From assembly GCA_025056555.1 (NCBI GenBank), contig JANWVZ010000004.1:1-46256 (forward strand): a DNA stretch of 46,256 nucleotides. Reading direction: 5' to 3'. This stretch comes from Gemmatales bacterium (GTDB lineage: Bacteria > Planctomycetota > Planctomycetia > Gemmatales > HRBIN36). Position numbers and translations under genes: made by a program. Within the stretch, counting starts at the first letter, position 1. Each line of letters opens with the position of its first letter. Shown one piece after another: positions 17,974 to 26,385 of this stretch. The notes below the pieces were generated by a model, which was not told the origin of the DNA, made no database searches, and was given only the letters and a program-made list of their open reading frames with translations.

Positions 17974-20034
17974 TTACTCGGTCGGACCAATACCCGGCCC
18001 TTGTTGTGGCGGATTGAAGGGGAGAATGTCCAGATCGGCCAGCAGGTGAAACTCCACGAAACAAATCTGCCGGTAAAGTTCGCTGGCATTGAGCAATTCG
18101 CGATGCTTGCCTTGACCTTCGAGATGCCCCTGATGGAAGAACAAGACCAGATCGCTATTCCTCAGCGTGTGAAACCGGTGAGGGATGAAGAAAACGGTGC
18201 GTTGCGGCAGGAAACGAGCATAAGTGTCTTCCAGCATGGTCTTTTCTTCCTCGTTGAGACCAACCGCAGGTTCTTCAATGACCACCACGCTGGGATTGCG
18301 AAGAATGGCCCGAGCCAGGGCAATCTGAAAGCGCTGGAATAGACTCAGAGAATGCCCTTGCTCGCCGATGACCGTTTCGTAACCTTGGGGTAAATCCTGG
18401 ATGAACTGGTGTGCATGAGCCATCTTGGCTGCTTCCATAATCTTTGGCAACTTGAAATTTGGATCGCCGCAACTGATGTTGTTTGCCACCGTATCGGAAA
18501 ACACGAGATCCGATTGCAGCACCAAGTTGATCTGGGAGCGCAAACTCTCCAGCGTGAAGCGACGCAGGTTGTGTCCATCCACGCGAATCACCCCCTGGTC
18601 GGGATCGTAAAAGCGAACCAGGAGATGAGCGAGCGCATACAAGGTCGTACGGTCTGCAGCGACCAGAGCGATGCGCTGTCCTGCTAGCACGGTGAACGAC
18701 ACCCGGTCCAGCAGCAGCCGACTTTCCCCCGGCGAGCGCAGGCTGACATTATCGAACTGCAATTCCCGCTGCACGGCCTCCAGGGAGCGTGCCTGGCCCG
18801 ATTCCGTTACTTCTCCAGGTTGGTCGAGAAAGTCAAACAGCTTGGCTGCGGATTCGGTGGCTCGCTTGAGTATGACTCGGTCGCCCACCATCCGCGCTAT
18901 GGGGAAATACAAACCTCCCAGCGTCAGCGTAAGTATCAGGATGCTGGCTAGGCCCATCTGATTTTCCAGGGTGTTCCAAGCCGCGACAAACGCCAGCACC
19001 GTCAGAACCATGACGCCCAGCAGGATCAAAGTTTCTTGAAAAGCCACTTGTCCCAGCCGCTGCCGCTTGGTCTGGGCCTCGTATTCATTCAGCTGCCGCT
19101 CCATACGCTGCTGATAAAACACTTCCATGAGATAACCTCTGACCAGGCGAATAATCCGTAAACCTTCCTGCAAGAGCGAAAGTTGTTCGGCCGCGCGCTG
19201 ATTCCAAGAACGTTCGCGCCATCGGTACCAGACGAACAGCTGTCCACCGACCACCCAAGTCAGGCCAGCCAGACATACAAACGCCAGAGTTAGGTATGGG
19301 AATCCTCCCGAGGTGCCGAACTCGACCAAGGGGGCAAACCCGGCTAGCAGAATCAGTCGGGTCGGTTCCCGCCAGCGCGACGTTAACCACAGATACAGTC
19401 CCTCCTGAACTGCCTCGACATGTCGCGTGAACACACTGATGGCCTGATTGGAACCCTGCCGTTTCAACAACAGACTCCCCAGACGCAAGGTCTGTAAGTA
19501 AACGCTGCGGCGAAAGCGCGTGGCGGCTTCTGAGGCGGCGCCAGCCGCTGACCAATGCACGAGCAACTGCAAACCCCAGCGCAACACTGCTGTGGTTAGC
19601 GCCCCCACTAGTAAGGCTACCATCACACTCCAGTTGTGCCGCGTCCACGGCCAAGCCCTTACCATCCCTACCAAAACGGGTTCCCAGATGGTTTGTCGCT
19701 GATGCGCCGACCAGGCCAAGGCAAGTAATCCCACCCCTTCATGATTCTTCAGTTGTTCCAGGAAGTGTTGACGTTCCTCCTCGCTCCGCAGTACTTGCTC
19801 TAACCAGCGCCGATGCTCTTCATTCTGCTCGAGAAAACTCTGACGCTGCTCAGTTTCCAATTGGCCGCGACTGACCACCAGCGCCAGGAATAACCCGGTC
19901 AGGCCCAAGAGTAACAGAATCAGTGTCGCCAGGACAATGGAACTGGTAATCGCTATCCACTGCTGGGCCCGGCGGTATTGCAAAAACCGCAATGCTCGAT
20001 CAAAAGGCGGTGGTTTCTCTCCATTCACGAGCAA
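17974..20034 (-). CDS. ABC-exporter-like protein with degenerate ATPase motifs
   Basis: 686 residues in a fused permease/ATPase architecture. TM1 lies near 26-54, then a long Glu/Gln-rich, probably coiled-coil loop (55-100), further helices near 135-165, 228-270 and 333-378, and a nucleotide-binding domain from ~425. Its motifs are eroded. The Walker A position after AGQRIALV reads AADRTTLYAL (459-468) with no GKS/T. The signature is LSLFQ (563-567) instead of LSGGQ. Walker B reads VVVIEEP (Asp to Glu). The Q-loop Gln (507) and switch His (619) remain. The surrounding fold (LLVRFYDPDQGVIRVDG) is well kept, so this is a maintained protein, not a pseudogene. Direction and substrate unknown; it is cotranscribed with the phosphatase. 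Confidence 0.85.
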   Translation of the reverse strand: MLVNGEKPPPFDRALRFLQYRRAQQWIAITSSIVLATLILLLLGLTGLFLALVVSRGQLETEQRQSFLEQNEEHRRWLEQVLRSEEERQHFLEQLKNHEGVGLLALAWSAHQRQTIWEPVLVGMVRAWPWTRHNWSVMVALLVGALTTAVLRWGLQLLVHWSAAGAASEAATRFRRSVYLQTLRLGSLLLKRQGSNQAISVFTRHVEAVQEGLYLWLTSRWREPTRLILLAGFAPLVEFGTSGGFPYLTLAFVCLAGLTWVVGGQLFVWYRWRERSWNQRAAEQLSLLQEGLRIIRLVRGYLMEVFYQQRMERQLNEYEAQTKRQRLGQVAFQETLILLGVMVLTVLAFVAAWNTLENQMGLASILILTLTLGGLYFPIARMVGDRVILKRATESAAKLFDFLDQPGEVTESGQARSLEAVQRELQFDNVSLRSPGESRLLLDRVSFTVLAGQRIALVAADRTTLYALAHLLVRFYDPDQGVIRVDGHNLRRFTLESLRSQINLVLQSDLVFSDTVANNISCGDPNFKLPKIMEAAKMAHAHQFIQDLPQGYETVIGEQGHSLSLFQRFQIALARAILRNPSVVVIEEPAVGLNEEEKTMLEDTYARFLPQRTVFFIPHRFHTLRNSDLVLFFHQGHLEGQGKHRELLNASELYRQICFVEFHLLADLDILPFNPPQQGPGIGPTE

Positions 20035-20166
20035 GTCTCCGGCAATTTACCAAGAGGACGAATTGATCGCTATGCCCGGCGATGTAAAGTTTCTCAGCTC
20101 TGGAGGAATCTTCGGTCGGTCTGCAGGAGACCCTGTGATGCCCCGGAAAACGAACTGCCTGCAGAA

Positions 20167-21129
20167 TTATGCCACATCGCGGTCCTCGAACAAGATTAGA
20201 CCGAACAATAAGGCAATGGCGGTATAAACCACCGCGTGAACTCCGACGTGAAACACGTAATCACCCCAGGGCACCTCCAGGCCGCCAATGGTCGCATCGG
20301 TCATGTCGAAATAGTTGAAGCCGGGCAGGATCGTGGCGAAAATCTGCGCCATGACATGAACCAGGGGATTGCCGCCGCGCTCAGGGGACGACTGATACAC
20401 CACAATATGAGCCAACCGCCCCACGATGAACACCGTCAGGCAGATTACTAAGTTCACTACGACCGGTAAGCGTGTTGCCAAAGCCACCGCCAAGCCGGTC
20501 AGAATCATGACCTGAAATAGGTTGCACACTATACTGGGCGCGATGAGCGACAAATCGTGGCTCAGATAAAGTAGATACCGCCCCGCAGCCAGGAAGGCAT
20601 TGGGCAGGAATCCCAGATACCGTTCCAGTTGCTGAATCTCCGCCAGCTGCGGCTTGGTTTCTTCGGCATCAATTTCATTGCGGTAATAAACAGCCATCGC
20701 CATTACCAAGCTGAGGAGCACGGCCAGCAGCAGGGCCGACATAAAAATTCCGAAGAACTTGCCTAGCAAAAACGCTCGTCTTGACATCGGCTTACTCAAC
20801 ACGGTGACCGCGGTACGACCCTCAATCTCTTCCGAAATGGATACCCCTGCGGAAAAGACCGTCAGGATCAGGGTAGCCAGCAAAATTGCACTCAAGCTCA
20901 ACCCTTTCATCATTTTCAATTCTTCGCCGAAGGTGAAGTAAGGAAGGTAAACACTAATCAGCATGAAAAACGACGTCAGGGCCAATAACAGCCAGAACAG
21001 CGGTTGCCGGGTGGATTCCCGATAAGCTGCTTGTGCTACTGCGAGCCATTTGCCGCGCAGATTCAGATTCGGGAAGATGAGCAATGCGGTAATGATACCG
21101 GTAACCAGCAATAAGACGCCCCAAAGCAT
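20167..21129 (-). CDS. ABC-2 type transporter permease
   Basis: 320 residues from ATG 21129 (MLWGVLLLVTGIITALLIFP), preferred because the track start at 21168 adds a charged leader (RFRECILPGDRA) right at the acylphosphatase stop. About six hydrophobic helices. The segment VFSAGVSISEEIEGRTAVTVLSKPMSRRAFLLGKFFG is the classic ABC-2/NosY-like signature in which the EEIEGRT loop couples to a separate ATPase. A matching ATPase is not adjacent (the next gene carries its own degenerate one), so its partner is probably encoded elsewhere. Substrate unknown. The gene order acylphosphatase - permease - ABC exporter is on one strand, with 132 bases before the exporter. Confidence 0.85.
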   Translation of the reverse strand: MLWGVLLLVTGIITALLIFPNLNLRGKWLAVAQAAYRESTRQPLFWLLLALTSFFMLISVYLPYFTFGEELKMMKGLSLSAILLATLILTVFSAGVSISEEIEGRTAVTVLSKPMSRRAFLLGKFFGIFMSALLLAVLLSLVMAMAVYYRNEIDAEETKPQLAEIQQLERYLGFLPNAFLAAGRYLLYLSHDLSLIAPSIVCNLFQVMILTGLAVALATRLPVVVNLVICLTVFIVGRLAHIVVYQSSPERGGNPLVHVMAQIFATILPGFNYFDMTDATIGGLEVPWGDYVFHVGVHAVVYTAIALLFGLILFEDRDVA

Positions 21130-21171
21130 AGCCCTATCCCCTGGGAGAATACATTCCCGAAAGCGCACGAA

Positions 21172-21468
21172 TCAATAGGCGATACGAAAGTCGGGAAGTC
21201 CCTCCGGGTCTTCTACAGTGATTTCCTGATGGACAATGTAGCCGATCATGGCCTGCGCGACGGCCTGCAGAAAGGCCTCGACCTCCTCAGTTTGTCCTTC
21301 GGCCACCAGTTCAACACGGCCATCGCGTAAGTTTCGCACGTATCCGGCCACGTCATAATGCTGGGCCAGGCGAAGTGCTGTATATCGAAACCCCACACCT
21401 TGCACCTGCCCGGAGTACCACACGTGCTTGCGGACGCGCTGCGGAGATTGTGGCCGATGCTTACTCAT
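21172..21468 (-). CDS. Acylphosphatase
   Basis: 98 residues, normal size. It hydrolyses acyl-phosphate bonds such as those of carbamoyl or 1,3-bisphosphoglycerate, using Arg and Asn. The active-site loop is visible in YSGQVQGVGFRYTAL (Arg) and VAGYVRNLRDGRVELVAEG (Asn), both diagnostic of the AcyP alpha/beta fold. A basic ~14-residue N-terminal extension precedes the domain. It is a cytosolic housekeeping-like enzyme whose real substrate is usually unclear. It precedes the ABC-2 permease by 42 bases on the same strand. Confidence 0.95.
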   Translation of the reverse strand: MSKHRPQSPQRVRKHVWYSGQVQGVGFRYTALRLAQHYDVAGYVRNLRDGRVELVAEGQTEEVEAFLQAVAQAMIGYIVHQEITVEDPEGLPDFRIAY

Positions 21469-22127
21469 CTCGATTGATTATAAGAGCCGAACTCCTCCGT
21501 GGCGACAGGGAATAAGCTGCGCTTTCGGCAGTTCTCCCCCGGCTAGTTACCTAATGAAGAGCGTCCCCGCCGCTGGGCTTCACTGAGGTAATGGGACCCA
21601 TGGAGGAGCTAACTTGGGCCAATCCGCTCACTTTTGTCCAGTGAGGAATCGCACACGGCAGCGGACTTCTCCATTCGCGTAACATCCCGTCGTGCTCCCA
21701 GTGCGGCATCCGGTGCGTTGTTTTCTGCACGATTTCCGCAGTCCGGCGAGCCTTCCTAATCTCTATAGACCGATCTTCGCGACAGCCGGGACAAGCCGTT
21801 GAACGCTTGGGCTTGACGAACCCGAAGCCAAGCAACGGACTCGAAACCGCGACGATAAGCTTTGTAACTTTTTCCAATGATAGGAAGTCATCAGGAAAAA
21901 ATTACAAAATGTGGGAGCTGGGCCTCATCCCAACCCTCACCAAAAGGAATGAATCTAACGGGCACAGATAGCAAGGATTTAGGGAATCGCGTTTGTGGCT
22001 TGGATTTATTGGCACATTCTTTGCTGGTCAAAAACTGGACGACAGCAGGGCATCGGGCGAAGGAAGCAGTAAGTTATTACCCCCGCGCTCCTTGTGGTGC
22101 CCCCGTCCGCAAGGAACTGGACTGCCG

Positions 22128-22225
22128 AAAGGGAGGTTTCCCCGCCTCTCTTTGAAAGCAGACCAGAAGCTCCGAAGCACCGATGCTTCCCGTCTGTCTT
22201 CCCGCCAGGCCCCATTTTACCTGGC
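22128..22225 (+). ncRNA. Candidate structured RNA: tandem hairpins (family not recognised)
   Basis: Three hairpins in succession on the plus strand. AAAGGGAGG/CCTCTCTTT with an 8-base loop spans 22128-22153 (nine pairs, one G-T). GAAGCA-CCGA-TGCTTC spans 22174-22189. GCCAGG/CCTGGC with a 10-base loop spans 22204-22225. A terminator-like hairpin follows at 22230. No known RNA family matched what I remember; the boundaries, promoter and even existence of a transcript are inference. Confidence 0.35.
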
Positions 22226-22229
22226 CCCG

Positions 22230-22270
22230 AAGCCACCTGCGACCCCGGCGGGTGGCTTGTTGTTTTGGGG
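22230..22270 (+). terminator. Rho-independent-type terminator or attenuator
   Basis: AAGCCACCTGC (22230-22240) pairs with GCGGGTGGCTT (22248-22258), eleven pairs with one G-T and a 7-base loop, followed by GTTGTTTT. On the plus strand there is no protein gene upstream for it to end, so it either terminates an unannotated RNA or attenuates transcription into the STAS gene starting 59 bases later. Confidence 0.6.
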
Positions 22271-22328
22271 GCCACGTTCGAGTACAATGAAGTTGACGGC
22301 CGGGGACAGTATTGATCGGAGTGTTGGC

Positions 22329-22751
22329 ATGAACGGAATGCCATATGAACATCTGCGTTGGGTGAAGCGGGATAAAGTGTTGATTCTAGAGATTGTTACT
22401 GCACAGCTGCACGGCGACCTGATCGAACAAAAGTTATGCGACGAGTTGCTCGCGATTTGGCAACAAGCTCAGACTACCCATGCGGTACTGGACTTGGCAG
22501 CTGTGCAATACTTGACGTCGCCGGTGTTGCGGGCCTTTATCGCGCTGCGCCGAAGCGTCAGGAATAGCGGCGGTCGCGTTATCCTGTGCAACGTTCAGAG
22601 CGAAAACGTGCTCAGAATTCTAACCACCACTCGCTTCATTACTACCAACGGTAGCCCAGTACGTCTGTTTGAATTTGCTTCTGACTTGGAGACAGCGCTG
22701 ACGCAACTCGAACACGACCCGCTGCCGCTCCTGCCCGATAGCCCAGGATAG
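22329..22751 (+). CDS. STAS-domain protein, anti-anti-sigma factor type
   Basis: 140 residues from the ATG at 22329, preceded by a GGAG about 8 bases upstream; the track ORF from 21993 runs through the terminator region and is rejected. Fold: WVKRDKVLILEIVTAQLHGDLI, then HAVLDLAAVQYLTSPVLRAFIAL, where the Ser at about 64 sits at the phosphorylated position of SpoIIAA/RsbV-like proteins, then GRVILCNVQSENVLRILTTTR. Family members are switched by a serine kinase/anti-sigma factor and by PP2C phosphatases. None of those partners is in the window. An attenuator-like hairpin lies upstream. It is convergent with rplQ. Confidence 0.85.
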   Translation: MNGMPYEHLRWVKRDKVLILEIVTAQLHGDLIEQKLCDELLAIWQQAQTTHAVLDLAAVQYLTSPVLRAFIALRRSVRNSGGRVILCNVQSENVLRILTTTRFITTNGSPVRLFEFASDLETALTQLEHDPLPLLPDSPG

Positions 22752-22817
22752 CAGAATGTCCCTCCGGTCTCATGGAGACGTGGCAGGAGCCGTTTCACGG
22801 GCCGGTGCGGCCGGCGT

Positions 22818-23288
22818 TTAGGGCGTAATCTGTGGACGCACAGGCTCTTGGGCGGTGGCTTGGCGTCGCTCTTTCAGACGGAGCGGCTCCTTGACCAGTT
22901 CGATGATCGCCGTGGGAGCAGCATCGCCCAGTCGGCGAGTGGCCAGCTTAATAATGCGGGTGTAGCCGCCAGGGCGATCACGATAACGAGGGGCGATTTC
23001 TTGGAACAGCTTTTTGAACAAGTCCACTTCGATTTCGTTCCCATCCTTGTCGGCCATCCAGATGCGTTTCTTGCCCCCCATGCGGGCAAGCACGAGTCGG
23101 CGGGCGTGCAATGTGCCTTTGCGGGCCAGAGTTATGATAGGTTCGACGAAGCGGCGCAGTTCTTTAGCTTTGGCCACGGTGGTGGTAATGCGTTCGTGTT
23201 CAAATAACGCCCAGGCCAAATTGCGCATCAGGGCGCGACGATGAGCAGCATTGCGTCCCAGTTTGCGGCCTGCTTTGAGATGACGCAT
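22818..23288 (-). CDS. rplQ: 50S ribosomal protein L17
   Basis: 156 residues from the ATG at 23288, MRHLKAGRKLGRNAAHRRALMRNLA, the universal L17 start; the track's 8 upstream residues are not part of it. An AGGGG lies about 8-12 bases upstream. The central RITTTVAKAKELRRFVEPIITLARKG is well conserved. Compared with E. coli L17 there is an inserted stretch (MGGKKRIWMADKDGNEIEVDLFKKLFQEI) and a longer charged C-terminus, both seen in planctomycete-like versions. It closes the alpha operon, 56 bases after rpoA. The short GC-rich stem just beyond the stop lacks a T tail. Confidence 0.96.
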   Translation of the reverse strand: MRHLKAGRKLGRNAAHRRALMRNLAWALFEHERITTTVAKAKELRRFVEPIITLARKGTLHARRLVLARMGGKKRIWMADKDGNEIEVDLFKKLFQEIAPRYRDRPGGYTRIIKLATRRLGDAAPTAIIELVKEPLRLKERRQATAQEPVRPQITP

Positions 23289-23344
23289 AGTATTTTCCCC
23301 TGGTGCACACAATTCATTCGGAAATTCATCGGGCGCCCTGGACT

Positions 23345-24343
23345 TCAGCTGACGCGGGCGCCGGGCACTTTCATGCCCAGATGCAGACCGAATTCTTCCA
23401 GTTTATTCTTCACGTGTTTCAGCGTGGTCTCGCCGAAATTACGAACTTCGAGCAATTCTTCTTCGGTGCGGGCTACCAAGTCGCGCACCGTGCGAATTCC
23501 CTCGGATTCCAGCGTGTTGACGCAACGCACGTCCAGCCCCAATTCGGCCAAACTCATGTCGAGTTTGCGCATCAGTTCCAAGTCCACCAGCGGCCCGACC
23601 GCTTCGGCCGCTGCTTCTGCCATCGGCACCTCCGGCCCCAGTTCGGTATATTCAATAAACGGATTGAGGTGCTTCCGCAGAATCTTAGCAGCCTCTACAA
23701 TGGCCAGTTGCGGCGACACCGTACCGTTAGTCCACACTTCGAGGATCAGCCGCTCATAGTTGGTTTTCTGACCGACACGCGTTTCTTCGGTGCTGAAGCG
23801 AACTTTTACCACAGGTGAAAAGCTGGCATCGAGGGGGATGACGCCAATCTCGCGGTCCTTGCCAGCATTTTCTTCGGCAGTGCGGTAGCCGCGACCGTTC
23901 TCCACAGTCATCTCGACATCGAAACGCACGTCTTCCGTTAGTGTAGCGATAATGTGTTCGGGGTTGATTATCTGCACCGCCTCGGTGGTAGTAATATCTG
24001 CGGCGCGCACAATGCCCCGTTCCTCACGATGAATGCGAATGACCTGGGGCTGATCACTGGTGTTTTTCACCACCAAACTCTTGATATTCAGGATGATGTC
24101 AGTAACGTCCTCGACCACGCCGGGAATGGTGGTAATTTCGTGGGGCACGCCAGCAATCTTGACGCGCGTCACTGCACTGCCCTCCAGACTGGAAAGCAGG
24201 ACGCGCCGCAGGCTGTTACCGATGGTTACGGCAAAGCCAGGCTCAAATGGCTCACACAAGAACTTGCCATAGGTATCGGTGAGCGTCTTGCGATCACAGA
24301 CGAGCTTTCTGGGCAGTTCCAGATTCCGCCACTGATAGCGCAT
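23345..24343 (-). CDS. rpoA: DNA-directed RNA polymerase alpha subunit
   Basis: 332 residues. The ATG at 24343 has GGAGG 8 bases upstream, better than the GTG at 24349 used by the track. The N-terminal dimerisation domain is typical: [30 protein letters not shown] near residue 30 and [17 protein letters not shown] near 165. The C-terminal domain ([36 protein letters not shown]...[19 protein letters not shown]) with its two helix-hairpin-helix-like motifs contacts upstream promoter DNA and activators. The 167-base spacer to rpsD upstream contains a hairpin, so separate control of rpoA is possible. Confidence 0.97.
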   Translation of the reverse strand: MRYQWRNLELPRKLVCDRKTLTDTYGKFLCEPFEPGFAVTIGNSLRRVLLSSLEGSAVTRVKIAGVPHEITTIPGVVEDVTDIILNIKSLVVKNTSDQPQVIRIHREERGIVRAADITTTEAVQIINPEHIIATLTEDVRFDVEMTVENGRGYRTAEENAGKDREIGVIPLDASFSPVVKVRFSTEETRVGQKTNYERLILEVWTNGTVSPQLAIVEAAKILRKHLNPFIEYTELGPEVPMAEAAAEAVGPLVDLELMRKLDMSLAELGLDVRCVNTLESEGIRTVRDLVARTEEELLEVRNFGETTLKHVKNKLEEFGLHLGMKVPGARVS

Positions 24344-24426
24344 AATCACACCTCCGCGGATTGTCTCGCTCGCCGGGCCGGCTTCCTAAGCGAGCCTGGA
24401 TCCGCACATTCGGCCCCGAAAAAGCT

Positions 24427-24453
24427 GTCCCTGGCTGACACCAACCAGGGGAC
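24427..24453 (-). promoter_or_regulatory. Hairpin in the rpsD-rpoA spacer (candidate mRNA control element)
   Basis: In mRNA sense GTCCCCTGG and CCAGGGAC form eight pairs with one bulged C across a ten-base loop. It lies 83 bases before the rpoA start inside an unusually long spacer for this operon (167 bases, others 19-57). No T run follows. It may be an S4 autocontrol site, a processing site or a structural accident. Confidence 0.35.
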
Positions 24454-24510
24454 TCACACTCGAGCAAAGCTCCCGAAAACTGATGAGTTCCCGGTATGCC
24501 ACGATACCGT

Positions 24511-25155
24511 TTAGCGGGTGGTGATTTCAATGATCAGTTGTGGGTTGATTTCAATCTCGCGAGTCAGACGAGGATCGACATCATCATAAGTAGGCAACCG
24601 CGCCACCCGCGCCTGCGGATTCTCCCCGTCCGTTACTTCCAGAAAAGCCGGCGGCGGGTTGGCAGCCGTTTGATTCATCGCGTCTTTGACCAGTTGTAGC
24701 GTCTTCGGCGAGGGACGCAAGGTAATTTCGTCGCCCACCTGCACCAGATAACTGGGAACATCGAGGCGCCGACCATTGACGCGAATGTGTCCGTGGGCCA
24801 CCATTTGACGCGCCGCCCGGCGGCTGACGGCCCAACCGAGCCGGTGGACAATGTTATCCAGTCGCCTTTCCATGAGTGATAATAACATCTCACCTGTATT
24901 TTCCTTCGAGCGTGAGGCAATGTCGAAAATCCGCTCGAACTGGCGTTGCGACACGCCGTAAAATCGTTTCAATTTCTGTTTTTCGCGCAAGCGCAGACCG
25001 TACTCGCTCAACTTGGTGCGGCGCGTGTGCATGCCGGGTGGGTAATTTCGCCTCTCAATAGCACACTTGGGCGAGTAACAGCGGCTGCCCTTCAGATAGA
25101 GCTTCTTGCCTTCGCGTCGGCAGAGCCGACAAAGTGCATCCAGGTATCGGCCCAT
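24511..25155 (-). CDS. rpsD: 30S ribosomal protein S4, zinc-binding form
   Basis: 214 residues. Primary rRNA-binding protein that nucleates 30S assembly. The N-terminal domain carries four cysteines (9, 12, 26, 31; CRLC...CYSPKC), the C+ zinc-binding version. The S4 RNA-binding domain is evident in MERRLDNIVHRLGWAVSRRAARQMVAHGHIRVNGRRLD. The C-terminal ~50 residues are longer than in E. coli and vary among planctomycetes. It sits 57 bases after rpsK. S4 is the usual translational regulator of this operon in some bacteria; whether it does so here is not shown. Confidence 0.97.
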   Translation of the reverse strand: MGRYLDALCRLCRREGKKLYLKGSRCYSPKCAIERRNYPPGMHTRRTKLSEYGLRLREKQKLKRFYGVSQRQFERIFDIASRSKENTGEMLLSLMERRLDNIVHRLGWAVSRRAARQMVAHGHIRVNGRRLDVPSYLVQVGDEITLRPSPKTLQLVKDAMNQTAANPPPAFLEVTDGENPQARVARLPTYDDVDPRLTREIEINPQLIIEITTR

Positions 25156-25212
25156 GTCGGTTTCCTACATGTCCGTGGCTGGTGACTCAGCGTGGTAATA
25201 ATAAGCCGATTA

Positions 25213-25593
25213 TTATACGCGACGGCGTTTAGGCGGTCGGCATCCGTTATGGGGCACCGGAGTAACGTCGGCAATCGCCTTAATTTCCAGGCCAGCCGTC
25301 TGCAATGCGGTGATGGCCGATTCCCGGCCGGCCCCGACACCCTTAACCCGTACTTCCAGCTCGCGCATGCCCATTTTCTTGGCCTTATCTGCAGCCATCT
25401 CTGCAGCACGCTGGGCCGCGAACGGCGTGCTCTTGCGACTTCCCTTGAAGCCGGCAGTTCCGGCAGAGGCCCAGCACACAACATCCCCATTGGGGTCGGT
25501 AATGGTGACAATCGTATTGTTGAAGGTCGCCTTGATATGTGCGATGCCTCGGGAGACCGTCCGCTTGGTTCTGCGCTTTTTCGGTTTGGCCAT
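25213..25593 (-). CDS. rpsK: 30S ribosomal protein S11
   Basis: 126 residues, the standard length. The conserved core is unmistakable: [46 protein letters not shown], and the C-terminus [16 protein letters not shown], which lies at the platform of the small subunit near the mRNA exit. The N-terminus is the short basic [13 protein letters not shown]. Spacings of 54 bases to rpsM and 57 to rpsD fit a single operon transcript. Confidence 0.98.
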   Translation of the reverse strand: MAKPKKRRTKRTVSRGIAHIKATFNNTIVTITDPNGDVVCWASAGTAGFKGSRKSTPFAAQRAAEMAADKAKKMGMRELEVRVKGVGAGRESAITALQTAGLEIKAIADVTPVPHNGCRPPKRRRV

Positions 25594-25647
25594 AATTACG
25601 ATCCCAGCTATTACTCACCGACCAAATGTATCGCGTTCCCCAGTGTT

Positions 25648-26034
25648 TTAGCCCCGCAGTTCCTTCACACCCTTCTTGCCCGCAACGGTCTTACGTGGTC
25701 CCTTGCGCGTACGGGCATTGGTTCGCGTGCGCTGGCCCCGCACGGGCAGGCCACGGCGATGGCGGATTCCGCGATAGCATTGAATGTCTTTGAGCCGGGC
25801 TATGTTTTGCTGAATCTGACGCCGCAGCTGGCCCTCCACAGTGTATTCGCGGTCTATGATACCGCTGATGCGACTCAATTCGTCATCATTGAGGTCTTTG
25901 GCTTTGCGTAACGGGTCAATGCCCGCTTTTTCGCAGACCTCAATGGCTGTAGTCGGACCGATTCCATACAGGTATCGCAAGGCCACGTGCAAAGCCTTTT
26001 CACCAGGAATATCCACACCCAGGACACGCGGCAT
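25648..26034 (-). CDS. rpsM: 30S ribosomal protein S13
   Basis: 128 residues. S13 sits in the head of the small subunit and contacts tRNA and the large subunit. Start [30 protein letters not shown] and the helix-two-turn-helix region are conserved, as is the basic tail [30 protein letters not shown] that reaches the P-site tRNA. The gene starts 19 bases after rpmJ. Codon use and neighbours match the rest of the operon. Confidence 0.98.
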   Translation of the reverse strand: MPRVLGVDIPGEKALHVALRYLYGIGPTTAIEVCEKAGIDPLRKAKDLNDDELSRISGIIDREYTVEGQLRRQIQQNIARLKDIQCYRGIRHRRGLPVRGQRTRTNARTRKGPRKTVAGKKGVKELRG

Positions 26035-26053
26035 AGTGTTAGAGCCCCTTAGA

Positions 26054-26167
26054 TTAGCCTTGACGTTGTTTATGGCGCGGATTAGTACAGATCACCCGCA
26101 CCACGCCCTTGCGGCGAACGATCTTGCACTTTTCACAGATGCGTTTGACGCTGGCTCGCACTTTCAT
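26054..26167 (-). CDS. rpmJ: 50S ribosomal protein L36, zinc-binding form
   Basis: Too short for the ORF track. Reading from ATG at 26167 gives 37 residues, [21 protein letters not shown] then [16 protein letters not shown], ending TAA. The zinc ligands C11, C14, C27 and H32 are all present (C+ form), consistent with the C+ form of S4 in the same operon. An AAGGG lies about 10 bases upstream. It heads the run rpmJ-rpsM-rpsK-rpsD-rpoA-rplQ; the secY/map/infA genes that often precede it are not adjacent, as the next gene is on the opposite strand. Confidence 0.96.
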   Translation of the reverse strand: MKVRASVKRICEKCKIVRRKGVVRVICTNPRHKQRQG

Positions 26168-26385
26168 CGGTAAGCCCTTTTATCGGCACAGGCACTTCTT
26201 TTCGCCTGGCCATAGCTAACTGATGCTTAGGCTAATAAATCTACCCACCAGGCGGTCTGCGGGCAAGGCCCAAACTTTGATAGGTTGGAAACAAACAATG
26301 AGGCGACTCAGAGCGGGGTGAGCACTACAATTCTATCACGAAGGGACACTAAACCGGCCGGGCCGTAGAGTTCGGCGGAGGGGAA

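Larger units (their letters stand above)
21469..22328. other. Long non-coding stretch between acylphosphatase and STAS gene
   Basis: About 860 bases with no convincing gene. The minus ORF 21551-21877 would start at TTG and matches no family; the plus ORFs have non-coding composition. The right half (about 22120-22270) carries four hairpins in a row, the last with a T-rich tail. This may represent an unrecognised RNA or a leader of the STAS gene; see the separate entries. Confidence 0.55.

Noticed and set aside
21551-21877. Minus ORF of 108 residues with a CPGC motif
   Set aside because: It needs a TTG start, has no convincing ribosome site, matches no family and lies in a stretch of poor coding character.
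22046-22080. CGAAGGAAGCAGTAAG, resembling the SRP RNA tip (GGAAGCAG)
   Set aside because: The 5' half of the conserved SRP loop is missing and the flanks do not pair into the SRP helix.
21993-22328. N-terminal extension of the STAS ORF
   Set aside because: It runs through a terminator-like hairpin; the ATG at 22329 has a good ribosome site and the family-like start.
26168-26220. Small minus [16 protein letters not shown]... overlapping the rpmJ start
   Set aside because: It is out of frame with rpmJ, has no family likeness, and IF-1 was considered but does not match.
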